Of a DNA stretch of 12,259 nt, positions 1 through 7,629 are shown one piece after another. The stretch's first letter is position 1. Every line of letters starts with the position of its first letter. Source of the stretch: Methanobacterium sp. PtaU1.Bin242 (GTDB taxonomy: Archaea > Methanobacteriota > Methanobacteria > Methanobacteriales > Methanobacteriaceae); contig MVQZ01000089.1 in assembly GCA_002067565.1 (NCBI GenBank), positions 1-12,259 on the forward strand, read 5' to 3'. A model generated the notes under the pieces. The model was not told the DNA's origin and made no database searches. It was given only the letters and a program-made list of their open reading frames with translations. Position numbers and translations under genes: made by a program.

Positions 1-336
<336 letters not shown>

Positions 337-456
337 ACACGTTTAATTTAGCGGAAGTTTATTTTGCATTTACTTGGGAAAGTAAACTTTAAAAAAATTA
401 AAGAGGGGTTTCAGTAGCAACCAAATGTCACCACTTCTACCAAAACCAACATCAAA

Positions 457-487
457 CTCAAACGTTTGCTTTTCGCAAGGGTTTGAG
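457..487 (-). other. Strong hairpin in the 16S rRNA leader
   Basis: The 31-nt minus-strand segment folds as CTCAAAC-CC-TTGC-GAAAA-GCAA-AC-GTTTGAG: an outer 7-bp stem, a 2x2 internal loop, an inner 4-bp stem and a GAAAA loop. It lies about 120 nt before the mature 16S 5' end, inside the predicted primary transcript. A role in pre-rRNA folding or processing is an inference. Confidence 0.55.
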
Positions 488-502
488 CCCTCATTATCTT
501 TA

Positions 503-572
503 GCTACCAATGGAAAATCAGCTTTCATAGTGTGATATTCTCATACTCCAGCTCACGCCTTGAAATGGTAGC
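503..572 (-). other. Inverted-repeat domain in the rRNA leader
   Basis: On the minus strand GCTACCA (572-566) is exactly complementary to TGGTAGC (509-503), closing a domain of about 56 nt. Inside it a weaker stem can form between GTATGA and TCACAC at about 545-529, with one mismatch. This fits a folded element of the precursor rRNA leader. I do not recognise it as a known ncRNA family. Confidence 0.4.
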
Positions 573-642
573 ACATATTATACTGCAAGCTTGTAGTTTT
601 ACAAACTTTTTAGAAATTAATGCAAAATTTGGTATGACCAAC

Positions 643-680
643 AAAAAAATTTTAATTCATACCCTATCACCAAAGTGATA
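643..680 (-). other. Leader hairpin followed by a U7 tract (attenuator- or terminator-like)
   Basis: Right at the predicted start of the rRNA leader, the minus strand reads TATCAC-TTTG-GTGATA (680-665), a perfect 6-bp stem with a 4-nt loop. About 15 nt further, at 649-643, is a run of seven T. A second inverted pair, GGTATGA (663-657) and TCATACC (637-631), encloses the T run. In archaea U tracts alone can end transcription, so this could be a pause or attenuator; it could equally be part of pre-rRNA folding. Confidence 0.35.
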
Positions 681-702
681 CAACTAAACGTTAGACATCC
701 GA

Positions 703-718
703 CCCTTATAAACTTTTT
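703..718 (-). promoter_or_regulatory. Candidate archaeal BRE/TATA promoter for the rRNA operon
   Basis: On the minus strand this reads AAAAAGTTTATAAGGG, a purine-rich BRE-like stretch running into a good TATA box (TTTATAAG). Transcription would be expected to start about 25 nt downstream, near 680, leaving a leader of about 350 nt before the 16S start at 334. A weaker relative, AAAAAGTTTGTAAAAC, lies at about 599-614 on the same strand and could be a second promoter. Both assignments come from sequence pattern only. Confidence 0.6.
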
Positions 719-910
719 GATATACCTATCAATCTATTGATCAAGAGGGACTGTTCATATTATTATGACATATTCAAAAAACAGCTGATATTCTTATTAA
801 GGAAATTTATATTTTAGAAATGATTAAAACCTGCAAAAATTGATAACTACACATAAAATCAAAATGAAAATTATTAACATCAATTCTATGAAAAATAAAT
901 TATATAACTC

Positions 911-930
911 GGTTAAATGGGAATTTAACC
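911..930. repeat. Perfect 8-bp inverted repeat in the rRNA/mer spacer
   Basis: GGTTAAAT and ATTTAACC are separated by four bases (GGGA). It lies about 190 bp upstream of the rRNA TATA box and about 75-90 bp upstream of the mer promoter candidates, outside any gene. It could be a protein-binding site for either divergent transcript or a chance palindrome in AT-rich DNA. Confidence 0.4.
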
Positions 931-1000
931 TCCATTTCTATTCCAGTTTAATATTTTTTAAATAGAGGTAGTGAAGGTAAATCCACATCACCTTATATCG

Positions 1001-1073
1001 GCTATTTAAATCTTTCGTTTACAATCAAATCACAAATTATTTTTATACTACCAATAGATGTTAAAATGGTGAT
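1001..1073 (+). promoter_or_regulatory. mer promoter candidates and ribosome-binding site
   Basis: Two TATA-like boxes precede mer: TATTTAAAT at about 1003-1011 and TTTTTATAC at about 1040-1048. The first would start a transcript near 1030 and give a leader of about 48 nt that includes the ribosome site. The second would start almost at the ribosome site and is less likely. GGTGAT at 1068-1073, five bases before the ATG, matches the 3' end of archaeal 16S rRNA and fixes the mer start at 1079. Confidence 0.55.
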
Positions 1074-1078
1074 AAATC

Positions 1079-2044
<966 letters not shown>

Positions 2045-2047
2045 ATC

Positions 2048-2070
2048 TTCTCTCTTTTTTTTATTTTTTA
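2048..2070 (+). terminator. T-rich terminator after mer
   Basis: Four bases after the mer stop the plus strand becomes a pyrimidine run: eight T at about 2055-2062 and another six shortly after. There is no stem before it. Archaeal RNA polymerase often terminates at U tracts without a hairpin, so this is a plausible end for the mer transcript in the 64-bp convergent gap. Confidence 0.6.
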
Positions 2071-2108
2071 AATATCAATTCTATGAATATAGAAATAATT
2101 TTTAAAAC

Positions 2109-2906
2109 CTAAAACTGGTTAATCATATACCTCATAAACAACAGCATATCTTTTCTACGTCTAAAAGGAGATCTATAATAACTTTTTCTATCCTCACCCT
2201 TCCTGATTCTTAAAGCTTCTTTAATAATTCTTTCAAAACTTGTTGGAACCTTCTTTAATGCATATTCACCGGCCTGATACTTAGATGCAATATCCCCCTC
2301 ATGCATGGTGTAATAAAGCCTGCTTATACCCAGCACTCCCCACTCAACTCCCGGTTTTAAAAGTGTAATCATACTTTTTATTGAAAAGTTCATAGATGCC
2401 TTTTCAACCCAGTTTACCCAATAAGAATTGGCGTTTAATCGGACATAACTAATTAGATCATTCACATTAATATTAGAAAGATAATTATCCGGTATATCAC
2501 CTTTTAAAGTTATACCATAGTTTTTCAGCATAAACCATGTTACGATACCTGCATTTCCAGATCTACAATCATATCTAATCTTTTTACCATCGAAGCATAT
2601 AACAGGTCCCATATTCTTATCTAATTTACCAATTTGTTGAAGTGTAACATAAGAACCATCTAAGGCTGTTTTATGATATTTAGAGCTGATTTCTTTGTGT
2701 ATTTTCTTTAAAGTAACCAGATCTTTAGAAGTCATATCCCGATTAATCACACCAACAAAATCAATGTCACTTTTCCCTTCATGATAATCATCTAACACTA
2801 TAGAACCAGTAAGATAAAATGAATCTATCAAATTTGGTAGATTATTACTGAAAACCTTAAAATATTCATTTAAAATTATTTTCACATTTTCTGGTAAATT
2901 ATCCAT
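2109..2906 (-). CDS. Aminoglycoside 3''-adenylyltransferase-like nucleotidyltransferase
   Basis: The 265-residue protein has the signature of the polymerase-beta-type nucleotidyltransferases: YLTGSIVLDD at 31-40 followed by SDIDFVGV at 46-53, giving Gly34-Ser35 and the metal-binding pair Asp47/Asp49. A helical C-terminal domain follows (about 150-265), including VEWGVLGISRLYYTMHEG. This arrangement and length match the AadA/ANT(3'') type with its DUF4111-like C-terminal half. Members modify aminoglycosides such as streptomycin, but many chromosomal homologues, including archaeal ones, have no tested substrate, so resistance cannot be claimed. It is the last gene of a minus-strand set. Its ATG lies 32 bp after the restored stop of the radical SAM gene upstream, so co-transcription is likely. 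No strong ribosome site is visible. Confidence 0.75.
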   Translation of the reverse strand: MDNLPENVKIILNEYFKVFSNNLPNLIDSFYLTGSIVLDDYHEGKSDIDFVGVINRDMTSKDLVTLKKIHKEISSKYHKTALDGSYVTLQQIGKLDKNMGPVICFDGKKIRYDCRSGNAGIVTWFMLKNYGITLKGDIPDNYLSNINVNDLISYVRLNANSYWVNWVEKASMNFSIKSMITLLKPGVEWGVLGISRLYYTMHEGDIASKYQAGEYALKKVPTSFERIIKEALRIRKGEDRKSYYRSPFRRRKDMLLFMRYMINQF

Positions 2907-2938
2907 ATTCTATTTCCCATTATATTATCATGTTCAAT

Positions 2939-3834
2939 TTAATCTGGTAATATTCTAGTTCTAATATTATATTTTGAAGCCAGTTTTTCAGTTAATATAG
3001 CCAGTTTATGCTGATAAGCCCGAGGAGGTGCAAAAGAATTCCCGAACAATTTTTGAGTTTAGGCACCAGCTCTGGAAAGTGTTCCTTTAAAACATCTAAG
3101 TAGCGAACTTTACAGTCTGATGGTTTATCCCCGAAAAGAGTCATCCCCCCTACCAGTATAAATTCAGCGCCATGATCCTTCATCTGTTTAATCATCTTAT
3201 CCAATTCCTCTTCAGAATCTGATAAAAATGGAAGAATCGGCATTAAATTAGCTCCCACTAAAAATCCCTCATCTTTAAATTTTTGCATGGTTTCCAATCG
3301 CTCTTCTACAGTAGATGCTCCCGGCTCAAATATACCAGCCAGAACCGGATCTACTGTAGAAAATGAGAAGGAAACTATTACCCCATGCCTTAATTTATTG
3401 CCTAATTTTGGTGGTAGAATGGCTTTTTCATCGATCTTCCTGAGAAGTTCCAGGTCCCTTAAAATTAGTGTGGATTTGGTGGTTACATTTACTGGAAATT
3501 TGAAGCGATAAATTATTTTTAAAAGTTCCCTAGTAATTTGCAAATCCTTCTCCAATGGAGGATAAGGATCTGTAGAAGAACCTAAACCAATAAAGCCATA
3601 TTCCCTTCTCCTGGCCCTTTTTTTTAGCTGTCTGTAAAGAACTTCCGGAGCGTTAACTTTCACCTGAAAGGTTGTGGTATCTTCCCCACCATATTTACTA
3701 CCGTGAATATAGCAATAAACGCAGTTTAAAGCACATCCCATAAAAGGGTTTACACTATAATCCACTAAAAACCAATCATCCTGCACTTTAAGCTTGTTTA
3801 ATACGGATTTAACCTTTATTTCCTTGATCATCAT
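2939..3834 (-). CDS. Spore-photolyase-like (SplB/Rv2578c-type) radical SAM protein, frameshifted near its 3' end
   Basis: A radical SAM protein of the family resembling spore photoproduct lyase. Numbered from the ATG at 3834, GCALNCVYCYIHG carries the CX3CX2C iron-sulfur ligands Cys34, Cys38 and Cys41. GLGSSTDPYPPLE (about 84-96), VNVTTKS (about 116-122) and FSFSTVD (about 157-163) are typical of these proteins. As written, the frame ends at 2992 with an unnatural tail after Lys261. Adding one base to the A5 run (plus-strand T5, 3050-3054) restores KLFGNSFAPPRAYQHK...NIRTRILPD and a stop at 2939, giving about 298 residues, a normal family length. So the true 3' end is probably 2939, and the break is either a real mutation or a homopolymer error. 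The substrate of this subgroup is unknown. The start is uncertain: GTG-ATG-ATG codons overlap the ribosome-like AGGGTGAT. Confidence 0.8.
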
Positions 3835-3843
3835 CACCCTGTT

Positions 3844-3935
3844 CCAGTTTGAATGAAATGACTTTCCGAAATGTATCTATGGTGGTTGAAATTAAATTTC
3901 TCTAAAAAAACCATAGACTGATTGGGAAAAACTGG
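3844..3935. repeat. Nested inverted repeats upstream of the radical SAM gene
   Basis: Three pairs share a centre: CCAGTTT (3844-3850) with AAACTGG (3929-3935), TCTATGGT (3876-3883) with ACCATAGA (3910-3917), and GAAAT with ATTTC (3888-3900). They fill the 118-bp gap between the acidic-protein tail and the radical SAM gene. In minus-strand RNA this would be a long interrupted hairpin just before the radical SAM start. It could be a leader structure, an operator, or a relic of a small inverted element. Confidence 0.45.
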
Positions 3936-3955
3936 TTTAAAAACATTTTATTTTT

Positions 3956-4153
3956 TTATTCCCCTGCATACTTAATTATCTTCTTTCCTTTTGTTTTAAT
4001 AAGTCCAATTCTAGCCAAATCTTTAATAACAAGCTCTAAAAATTCTAAGTCAATATCAAATTCAACGTCAAGATCCTTGAAACAAAAAAATTCATTATTG
4101 ATCTTTTCATTTATATCTAGAATAAATTTCCCGTATTTAACTTTCTTATTCTT
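3956..4153 (-). pseudogene. In-frame continuation of the acidic protein beyond its stop: winged-helix-like tail
   Basis: Directly after the TAA at 4156-4154 the same reading frame runs for 65 codons to a TAA at 3958-3956. It begins KNKKVKYGKFILDINEKINN and ends ELVIKDLARIGLIKTKGKKI plus IKYAGE. There is no ATG or GTG start and no ribosome site, so it is unlikely to be an independent gene. The helix-then-wing pattern (LELVIKDLARIGLIKTKGKKI) resembles the end of a winged-helix DNA-binding domain. The simplest reading is a 335-residue ancestral protein cut by a nonsense change at codon 270. A sequencing error or stop-codon readthrough are alternatives. Confidence 0.55.
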
Positions 4154-4963
4154 TTAGTATGTTATATGGATATTGGACATAAGTCGTATTCTGAAATCAG
4201 ATGCTTCAAATAAATCTGGCAGTTTACCAATATCCAAATATACACCATCTATAAAGCAAGAATAAGGATCCTCTGAATCCCTGTGGAAAAAAACACTTTC
4301 AATAATTGGGCTGATCATGTACTGTTTTAAACTACTCATTTCAAAGAGTTTATTAAAATATTTGGCACCCGGAGGCAGAGAATCACTGTCATCTTCAGAA
4401 GTAATATCGTCTTCAGAAAATGATTCTTCCTCTTTTGAAGGACCACTATGGCGAACTTCATCTGGTTTGACTGAAACGGGTGAATATGACTCTTCCACAT
4501 CCTCATCCTGATTTGATTTTTCAATGGACAAATTTATCATATTTTCATATAGCTCATTTGCTTCTTTCTTTAGTTTTTCATACTCACCAAATCTAAGAGT
4601 AACCTTTGTATCATTAAAATCCATTTCAGACACAATTTCTAATAGTTTCTTCTCAACCTCAATTGGATCCTTATTATCCAGTTCCCTAAACTTCCCATTT
4701 TCAAAAAGCTTTTTTAAAACAGTTAATGCAACATACAAATATTCCACTAGATTTTCATCGTTTTCATCATCAAGATTTTCTTCTTCAAATATTTTTTCAG
4801 CATTTTTTAACTGATCCAAAGCCTTTTCATAGGTTGAATTCAAAAATAATTTCCTTGAAACATCTTGATGAATTCTTTTATCAATCCTGGCCTTTCCCAA
4901 ATAGGAAAGTTCCTTCACTGCCTCGGCTGCATCTTCCATGGAATCAAATTCTATTTCAATCAT
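4154..4963 (-). CDS. Unrecognised acidic protein, probably truncated by an in-frame stop
   Basis: I do not recognise this 269-residue protein. It begins MIEIEFDSMEDAAEAVKEL, then has a helix-rich stretch (about 40-150) with TPR-like spacing of Ala, Leu and Tyr but no clear repeat. A very acidic, Ser-rich linker follows (about 150-197, e.g. EEESFSEDDITSEDDSD), then a short globular-looking segment (198-269) with FIDGVYLDIGKLPDLFEASDF. There is no signal peptide or membrane segment, so it is probably cytoplasmic. An AGGTG ribosome site six or so bases before the ATG supports the start. The frame stops at TAA 4156-4154 (codon 270), but the same frame stays open for 65 more codons with protein-like content; see the next entry. 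The linker joining two domains suggests a scaffold or regulator, which is an inference. Confidence 0.7.
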   Translation of the reverse strand: MIEIEFDSMEDAAEAVKELSYLGKARIDKRIHQDVSRKLFLNSTYEKALDQLKNAEKIFEEENLDDENDENLVEYLYVALTVLKKLFENGKFRELDNKDPIEVEKKLLEIVSEMDFNDTKVTLRFGEYEKLKKEANELYENMINLSIEKSNQDEDVEESYSPVSVKPDEVRHSGPSKEEESFSEDDITSEDDSDSLPPGAKYFNKLFEMSSLKQYMISPIIESVFFHRDSEDPYSCFIDGVYLDIGKLPDLFEASDFRIRLMSNIHITY

Positions 4964-4967
4964 TTTA

Positions 4968-5043
4968 ACACCTGCTAAATCGATTAAATCTAGGAATTTC
5001 TATTTGTTTACTTTTTTTATGTTGTTTAGTAAGTATTTTTATC
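4968..5043 (-). promoter_or_regulatory. Promoter and ribosome site of the acidic-protein gene
   Basis: On the minus strand GATAAAAATAC (about 5043-5033) is a fair TATA box preceded by purine-rich AAAA. A start near 5010 would give a leader of about 45 nt. GCAGGTGTTAAA immediately before the ATG contains the archaeal ribosome site AGGTG. Pattern evidence only. Confidence 0.45.
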
Positions 5044-5089
5044 TTTTGATTGGTCTGTTAGTTATTTTTTCGGGGTCCTAAGTTAATCC

Positions 5090-5240
5090 CTAATAATTTA
5101 TATTACTCAGTTGCAATTCTAACAATGCCCAATCAACATCATCATTTCCCCAACTACCTTTAGAGAATTGTCTATGCACTTTTTCTTACAATGAATACAA
5201 ATGGGGAAAATATCATCCCCCCAATAACTTCTCAGACCCT
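5090..5240 (-). pseudogene. Possible frameshifted remnant of a small Cys-containing protein
   Basis: On the minus strand one frame reads GLRSYWGDDIFPICIHCKKK and, after adding one base to an A5 run (plus-strand T5 near 5180-5184), continues VHRQFSKGSWGNDDVDWALL plus ELQLSNINY before a TAG at 5092-5090. Each half has protein-like composition in otherwise AT-rich spacer, and CIHC looks like half a zinc-binding site. There is no ATG and no ribosome site, so it would be a fragment rather than a working gene. It may instead be chance; I do not recognise a family. Confidence 0.3.
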
Positions 5241-5271
5241 ATTTAATAACTAAATCAGTTTAAGTCATTAA

Positions 5272-6546
5272 TTAATTTTCAACACTTAATCTGAATTTGG
5301 AAAACATTCCTATGCCTATGATAAATAGTATGACTGTGAGGAGTACACTCCATGCCAGGTCATAAGTAATGGCGCTCCATCCGTTCCCATAAATTAAAAC
5401 AGATTTTAATGCATTTAAAATATGAGTCCAGGGAAGTATATCATATATCTGGAAAGATCGGCCCATAATTTCACCTATGACCATCTGAGGAAGCTGGAAA
5501 AATGCTCCAACCACGAAGCTGGTAGGTACCACTACCATTATACCTAAATTAAACGCCTGCGTGTCATTTTTAGCAAAAGAAGCTATAATCATTCCTAACG
5601 CAATAGAACCGATTCCCCCAATGACTCCTATAAACATAGCCAATACAATAGAGTTTAAACCTCCTTGCCAGTTGAAACCCATTATCAAAGCAACGGTAAG
5701 TAGAATTAAAACCTGAATGGCTGCCACTGCTGACCAGGGAATGAGTGCACCAAATAACATGTCAAATGATCTCATTTTAGATATTTTTAAACGAGCTAAA
5801 GTACCTTTTTCCACTTCTCTGGTCAAACTAGCTGCCACCGTAGTGGCTAAAAGTAAGATAGCGAACAACATCATTCCTGGTGCCAGGAAATCAAACTGGG
5901 AGAAAGATTCCGTTCCAGAGACTGATTCTACATCGCCCTCAAATAATTTTAAAGTCTCAACTGAAGATCCGGATATCTGGCTTTGAATATGGGCCGCCAA
6001 ATTATCCTGATACTCCCCAATAATTTTCACCAGTACTGCTTGTGAAACTCCAAAGCCCATACTGGATGAATCTCCCTTAATAAGTAGTTTAAGGGTGTCG
6101 TTATTTGAATTATTATCAGTTGATGTTGTTCCTGTTCCTTGAGCAGTGATTGAATCCTCCATTTTATTTACTATAGTTTGTGAAAAATTTTTAGGAATTA
6201 TAATCATTGCATCAGCTTCTTTAAGCTGTATAAGCTTATTTGCAGTAGATTCTGAAGTATTTGTTACCTTAAATAACTTAACATCACTATTTTCGTATTC
6301 AGAATCGCTGAGAATTTTTGTCAGATTATCCCCAAAATTAACCTCTTCATTGCTTAAAGGCATCTTTGCACCTTCATCAAGGTTAATAACTGCCAGATTA
6401 TGAGTTTCATCACTTTTACCCATATCCCCAAATGCAAATCCAAAAATAATCATGAAAAACATGGGAAAGAGTAGTATCATGAAAAGTCCTCTGCGGTCTC
6501 TTATAAGTTCTTTAAAATCTTTAATTGCTACGCTAATGAATTTCAT
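5272..6546 (-). CDS. ABC-2 type transporter permease
   Basis: The 424-residue membrane protein has the standard ABC-2 exporter layout. A first membrane segment lies at about 21-40 (LFMILLFPMFFMIIFGFAFG), preceded by the typical amphipathic FKELIRDRRG. A large outer domain of about 180 residues (42-220) follows, with LAVINLDEGAKMP and ADAMIIIPKNFS, the pattern of the YhgE/DrrB-like extracellular region. Five further segments lie at about 222-240, 266-290, 298-323, 331-352 and 397-415, with EKGTLARLKISKMR on the cytoplasmic side between the second and third. It pairs with the ATPase encoded just upstream, whose stop lies two bases before this ATG; GAGGGAAT serves as ribosome site. The cargo is unknown: drugs, lipids or peptides are all possible for this family. 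Confidence 0.92.
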   Translation of the reverse strand: MKFISVAIKDFKELIRDRRGLFMILLFPMFFMIIFGFAFGDMGKSDETHNLAVINLDEGAKMPLSNEEVNFGDNLTKILSDSEYENSDVKLFKVTNTSESTANKLIQLKEADAMIIIPKNFSQTIVNKMEDSITAQGTGTTSTDNNSNNDTLKLLIKGDSSSMGFGVSQAVLVKIIGEYQDNLAAHIQSQISGSSVETLKLFEGDVESVSGTESFSQFDFLAPGMMLFAILLLATTVAASLTREVEKGTLARLKISKMRSFDMLFGALIPWSAVAAIQVLILLTVALIMGFNWQGGLNSIVLAMFIGVIGGIGSIALGMIIASFAKNDTQAFNLGIMVVVPTSFVVGAFFQLPQMVIGEIMGRSFQIYDILPWTHILNALKSVLIYGNGWSAITYDLAWSVLLTVILFIIGIGMFSKFRLSVEN

Positions 6547-6548
6547 AG

Positions 6549-7493
6549 TTATTCCCTCAACCTGGTTCCAGTTAATTCAATGAAAACATCCTCCAATGTA
6601 TTGGGGTGTAATGATAAATCAGCAATCTCAATATTCATGTTTTGAACCTCACTCATTATTTCCGGGAGTTTTCCTACTGCATTTAAAGCTCTTACATTTA
6701 TTATACCATCAACTTCAATAACTGAATCAATATTTTCCAGGGTTTTAAGTCTAGATATCAATTTTTGATTCATTTTAGAATCAAACAGGTGAATCTCCAC
6801 TATATCTCCTTCTCCAATCTCTTTTTTAAGATTTTTAGGAGTATCCAGTCGCATTAGTTTCCCATGATCAATAATAGCTATACGGTCTGAAAGACCATCT
6901 GCTTCATCCATTAAATGAGTGGTTAAAATAACTGTTTTTCCTTCTTTATCTCGTAAGGATCGGATAAAATTCCACAAAACTCTTCTAGATTGCGGATCCA
7001 GCCCTTCTGAAGGTTCATCCAGAACCACTATTTCTGGAGAGTGTATTAATGCCATTGCAAGATTTAATCTGCGTTTCATTCCACCAGATAAATTAGAAAC
7101 AAGTGTGTTTGCTTTGTCCATTAACATGAGATCTTCTAATAAACTTTCTACACGAGTTTTTAATATATCATTTGGAACTTCATACATTTCGCCCATAAAC
7201 TTCAAACTCTCCTTACAAGTCAAGCTTTCCCATAAAACAATATCTTGAGGACAGATTCCTATTTTAAGTTTATCTGCATGTCTGATTTCAGTCCCGTCAA
7301 TTAAGATCTGACCACTTGTAGGGCGAAGTAAACCTACCATCATTTTAATGGAAGTGGTTTTTCCAGCGCCATTGGGGCCTAAAAATCCAAACACTTCCCC
7401 TTTCTTTATTTTTAAATTTAGATTATCTACAGCTACAAAATCTCCAAAAGATTTAGAGAGGTTGTTTGCCTCGATTATGAACTCATCCATCAT
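6549..7493 (-). CDS. ABC transporter ATP-binding protein (DrrA/CcmA-like)
   Basis: The 314-residue ATPase powers the permease encoded next. Visible motifs in order: Walker A GPNGAGKTT (39-47), Q-loop CPQD (Gln83), signature LSGGMKRR (135-142), Walker B IVVLDEP (155-161), D-loop GLDP and H-loop TTH (His193). After about residue 220 comes the C-terminal extension typical of drug- and lipid-export ATPases (DUF4162-like), with LEDVFIELTG near the end. All catalytic residues are intact. AGGGAG five bases before the ATG supports the start at 7493; the second Met could also serve. It is preceded by padR and followed two bases later by the permease, so the three probably form an operon, with a possible extra promoter just before this gene. 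Confidence 0.95.
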   Translation of the reverse strand: MMDEFIIEANNLSKSFGDFVAVDNLNLKIKKGEVFGFLGPNGAGKTTSIKMMVGLLRPTSGQILIDGTEIRHADKLKIGICPQDIVLWESLTCKESLKFMGEMYEVPNDILKTRVESLLEDLMLMDKANTLVSNLSGGMKRRLNLAMALIHSPEIVVLDEPSEGLDPQSRRVLWNFIRSLRDKEGKTVILTTHLMDEADGLSDRIAIIDHGKLMRLDTPKNLKKEIGEGDIVEIHLFDSKMNQKLISRLKTLENIDSVIEVDGIINVRALNAVGKLPEIMSEVQNMNIEIADLSLHPNTLEDVFIELTGTRLRE

Positions 7494-7496
7494 AAT

Positions 7497-7545
7497 ATCT
7501 CCCTATGTTATTTTTTTTATCAACATCACTATTTAATTATAAAAA
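7497..7545 (-). promoter_or_regulatory. Possible internal promoter and ribosome site for the ABC genes
   Basis: In the 106-bp gap between padR and the ATPase the minus strand has TTTTTTTATAATTAAAT (about 7547-7531), which could act as a TATA box (7545-7536) with a start near 7514. AGGGAGAT (7504-7497) is the ATPase ribosome site. A TAACATA half-site like those in front of padR lies at 7509-7503. The T run could instead be a terminator for padR. Confidence 0.35.
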
Positions 7546-7557
7546 AACTGATAAAAT

Positions 7558-7629
7558 ATTAATTTAACTCCATTAACTTCTCTAAAAACCGATGAAACAT
7601 TAATTTAACTCCATTAACTTCTCTAAAAA
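7558..7629. repeat. 41-bp tandem duplication at the 3' end of padR
   Basis: A 31-bp sequence beginning ATTAATTTAACTCC and ending TCTCTAAAAA occurs identically at 7558-7588 and 7599-7629, offset by 41 bp. Similarity extends imperfectly into the 10-bp linkers (CTGATAAAAT against CCGATGAAAC). The right copy contains the last codons of padR (FLEKLMELN) and its stop; the left copy is a duplicate lying just after the stop. This is a local tandem duplication, recent enough to keep the core identical. Confidence 0.9.

Larger units (their letters stand above)
4964..5271. other. Gap between permease stop and acidic-protein start
   Basis: The 308-bp gap holds the acidic-protein promoter (right before 4963), a possible decayed small coding fragment at about 5090-5240, and short AT-rich sequence next to the permease stop. 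No strong terminator for the ABC operon is visible here. Confidence 0.5.

Noticed and set aside
421..600. Possible tRNA or small stable RNA in the rRNA leader
   Set aside because: Stems are present, but no cloverleaf, T-arm GTTCAA-type motif or acceptor pairing could be drawn, so it is treated as leader structure.
2109..2906. Calling the nucleotidyltransferase a proven antibiotic resistance gene
   Set aside because: The fold and catalytic residues match, but archaeal homologues have unknown substrates and nothing mobile surrounds the gene.
4524..4814. Ser/Phe-rich open frame on the plus strand
   Set aside because: Its composition is the antisense of a Lys/Glu-rich protein; no ribosome site or family resemblance.
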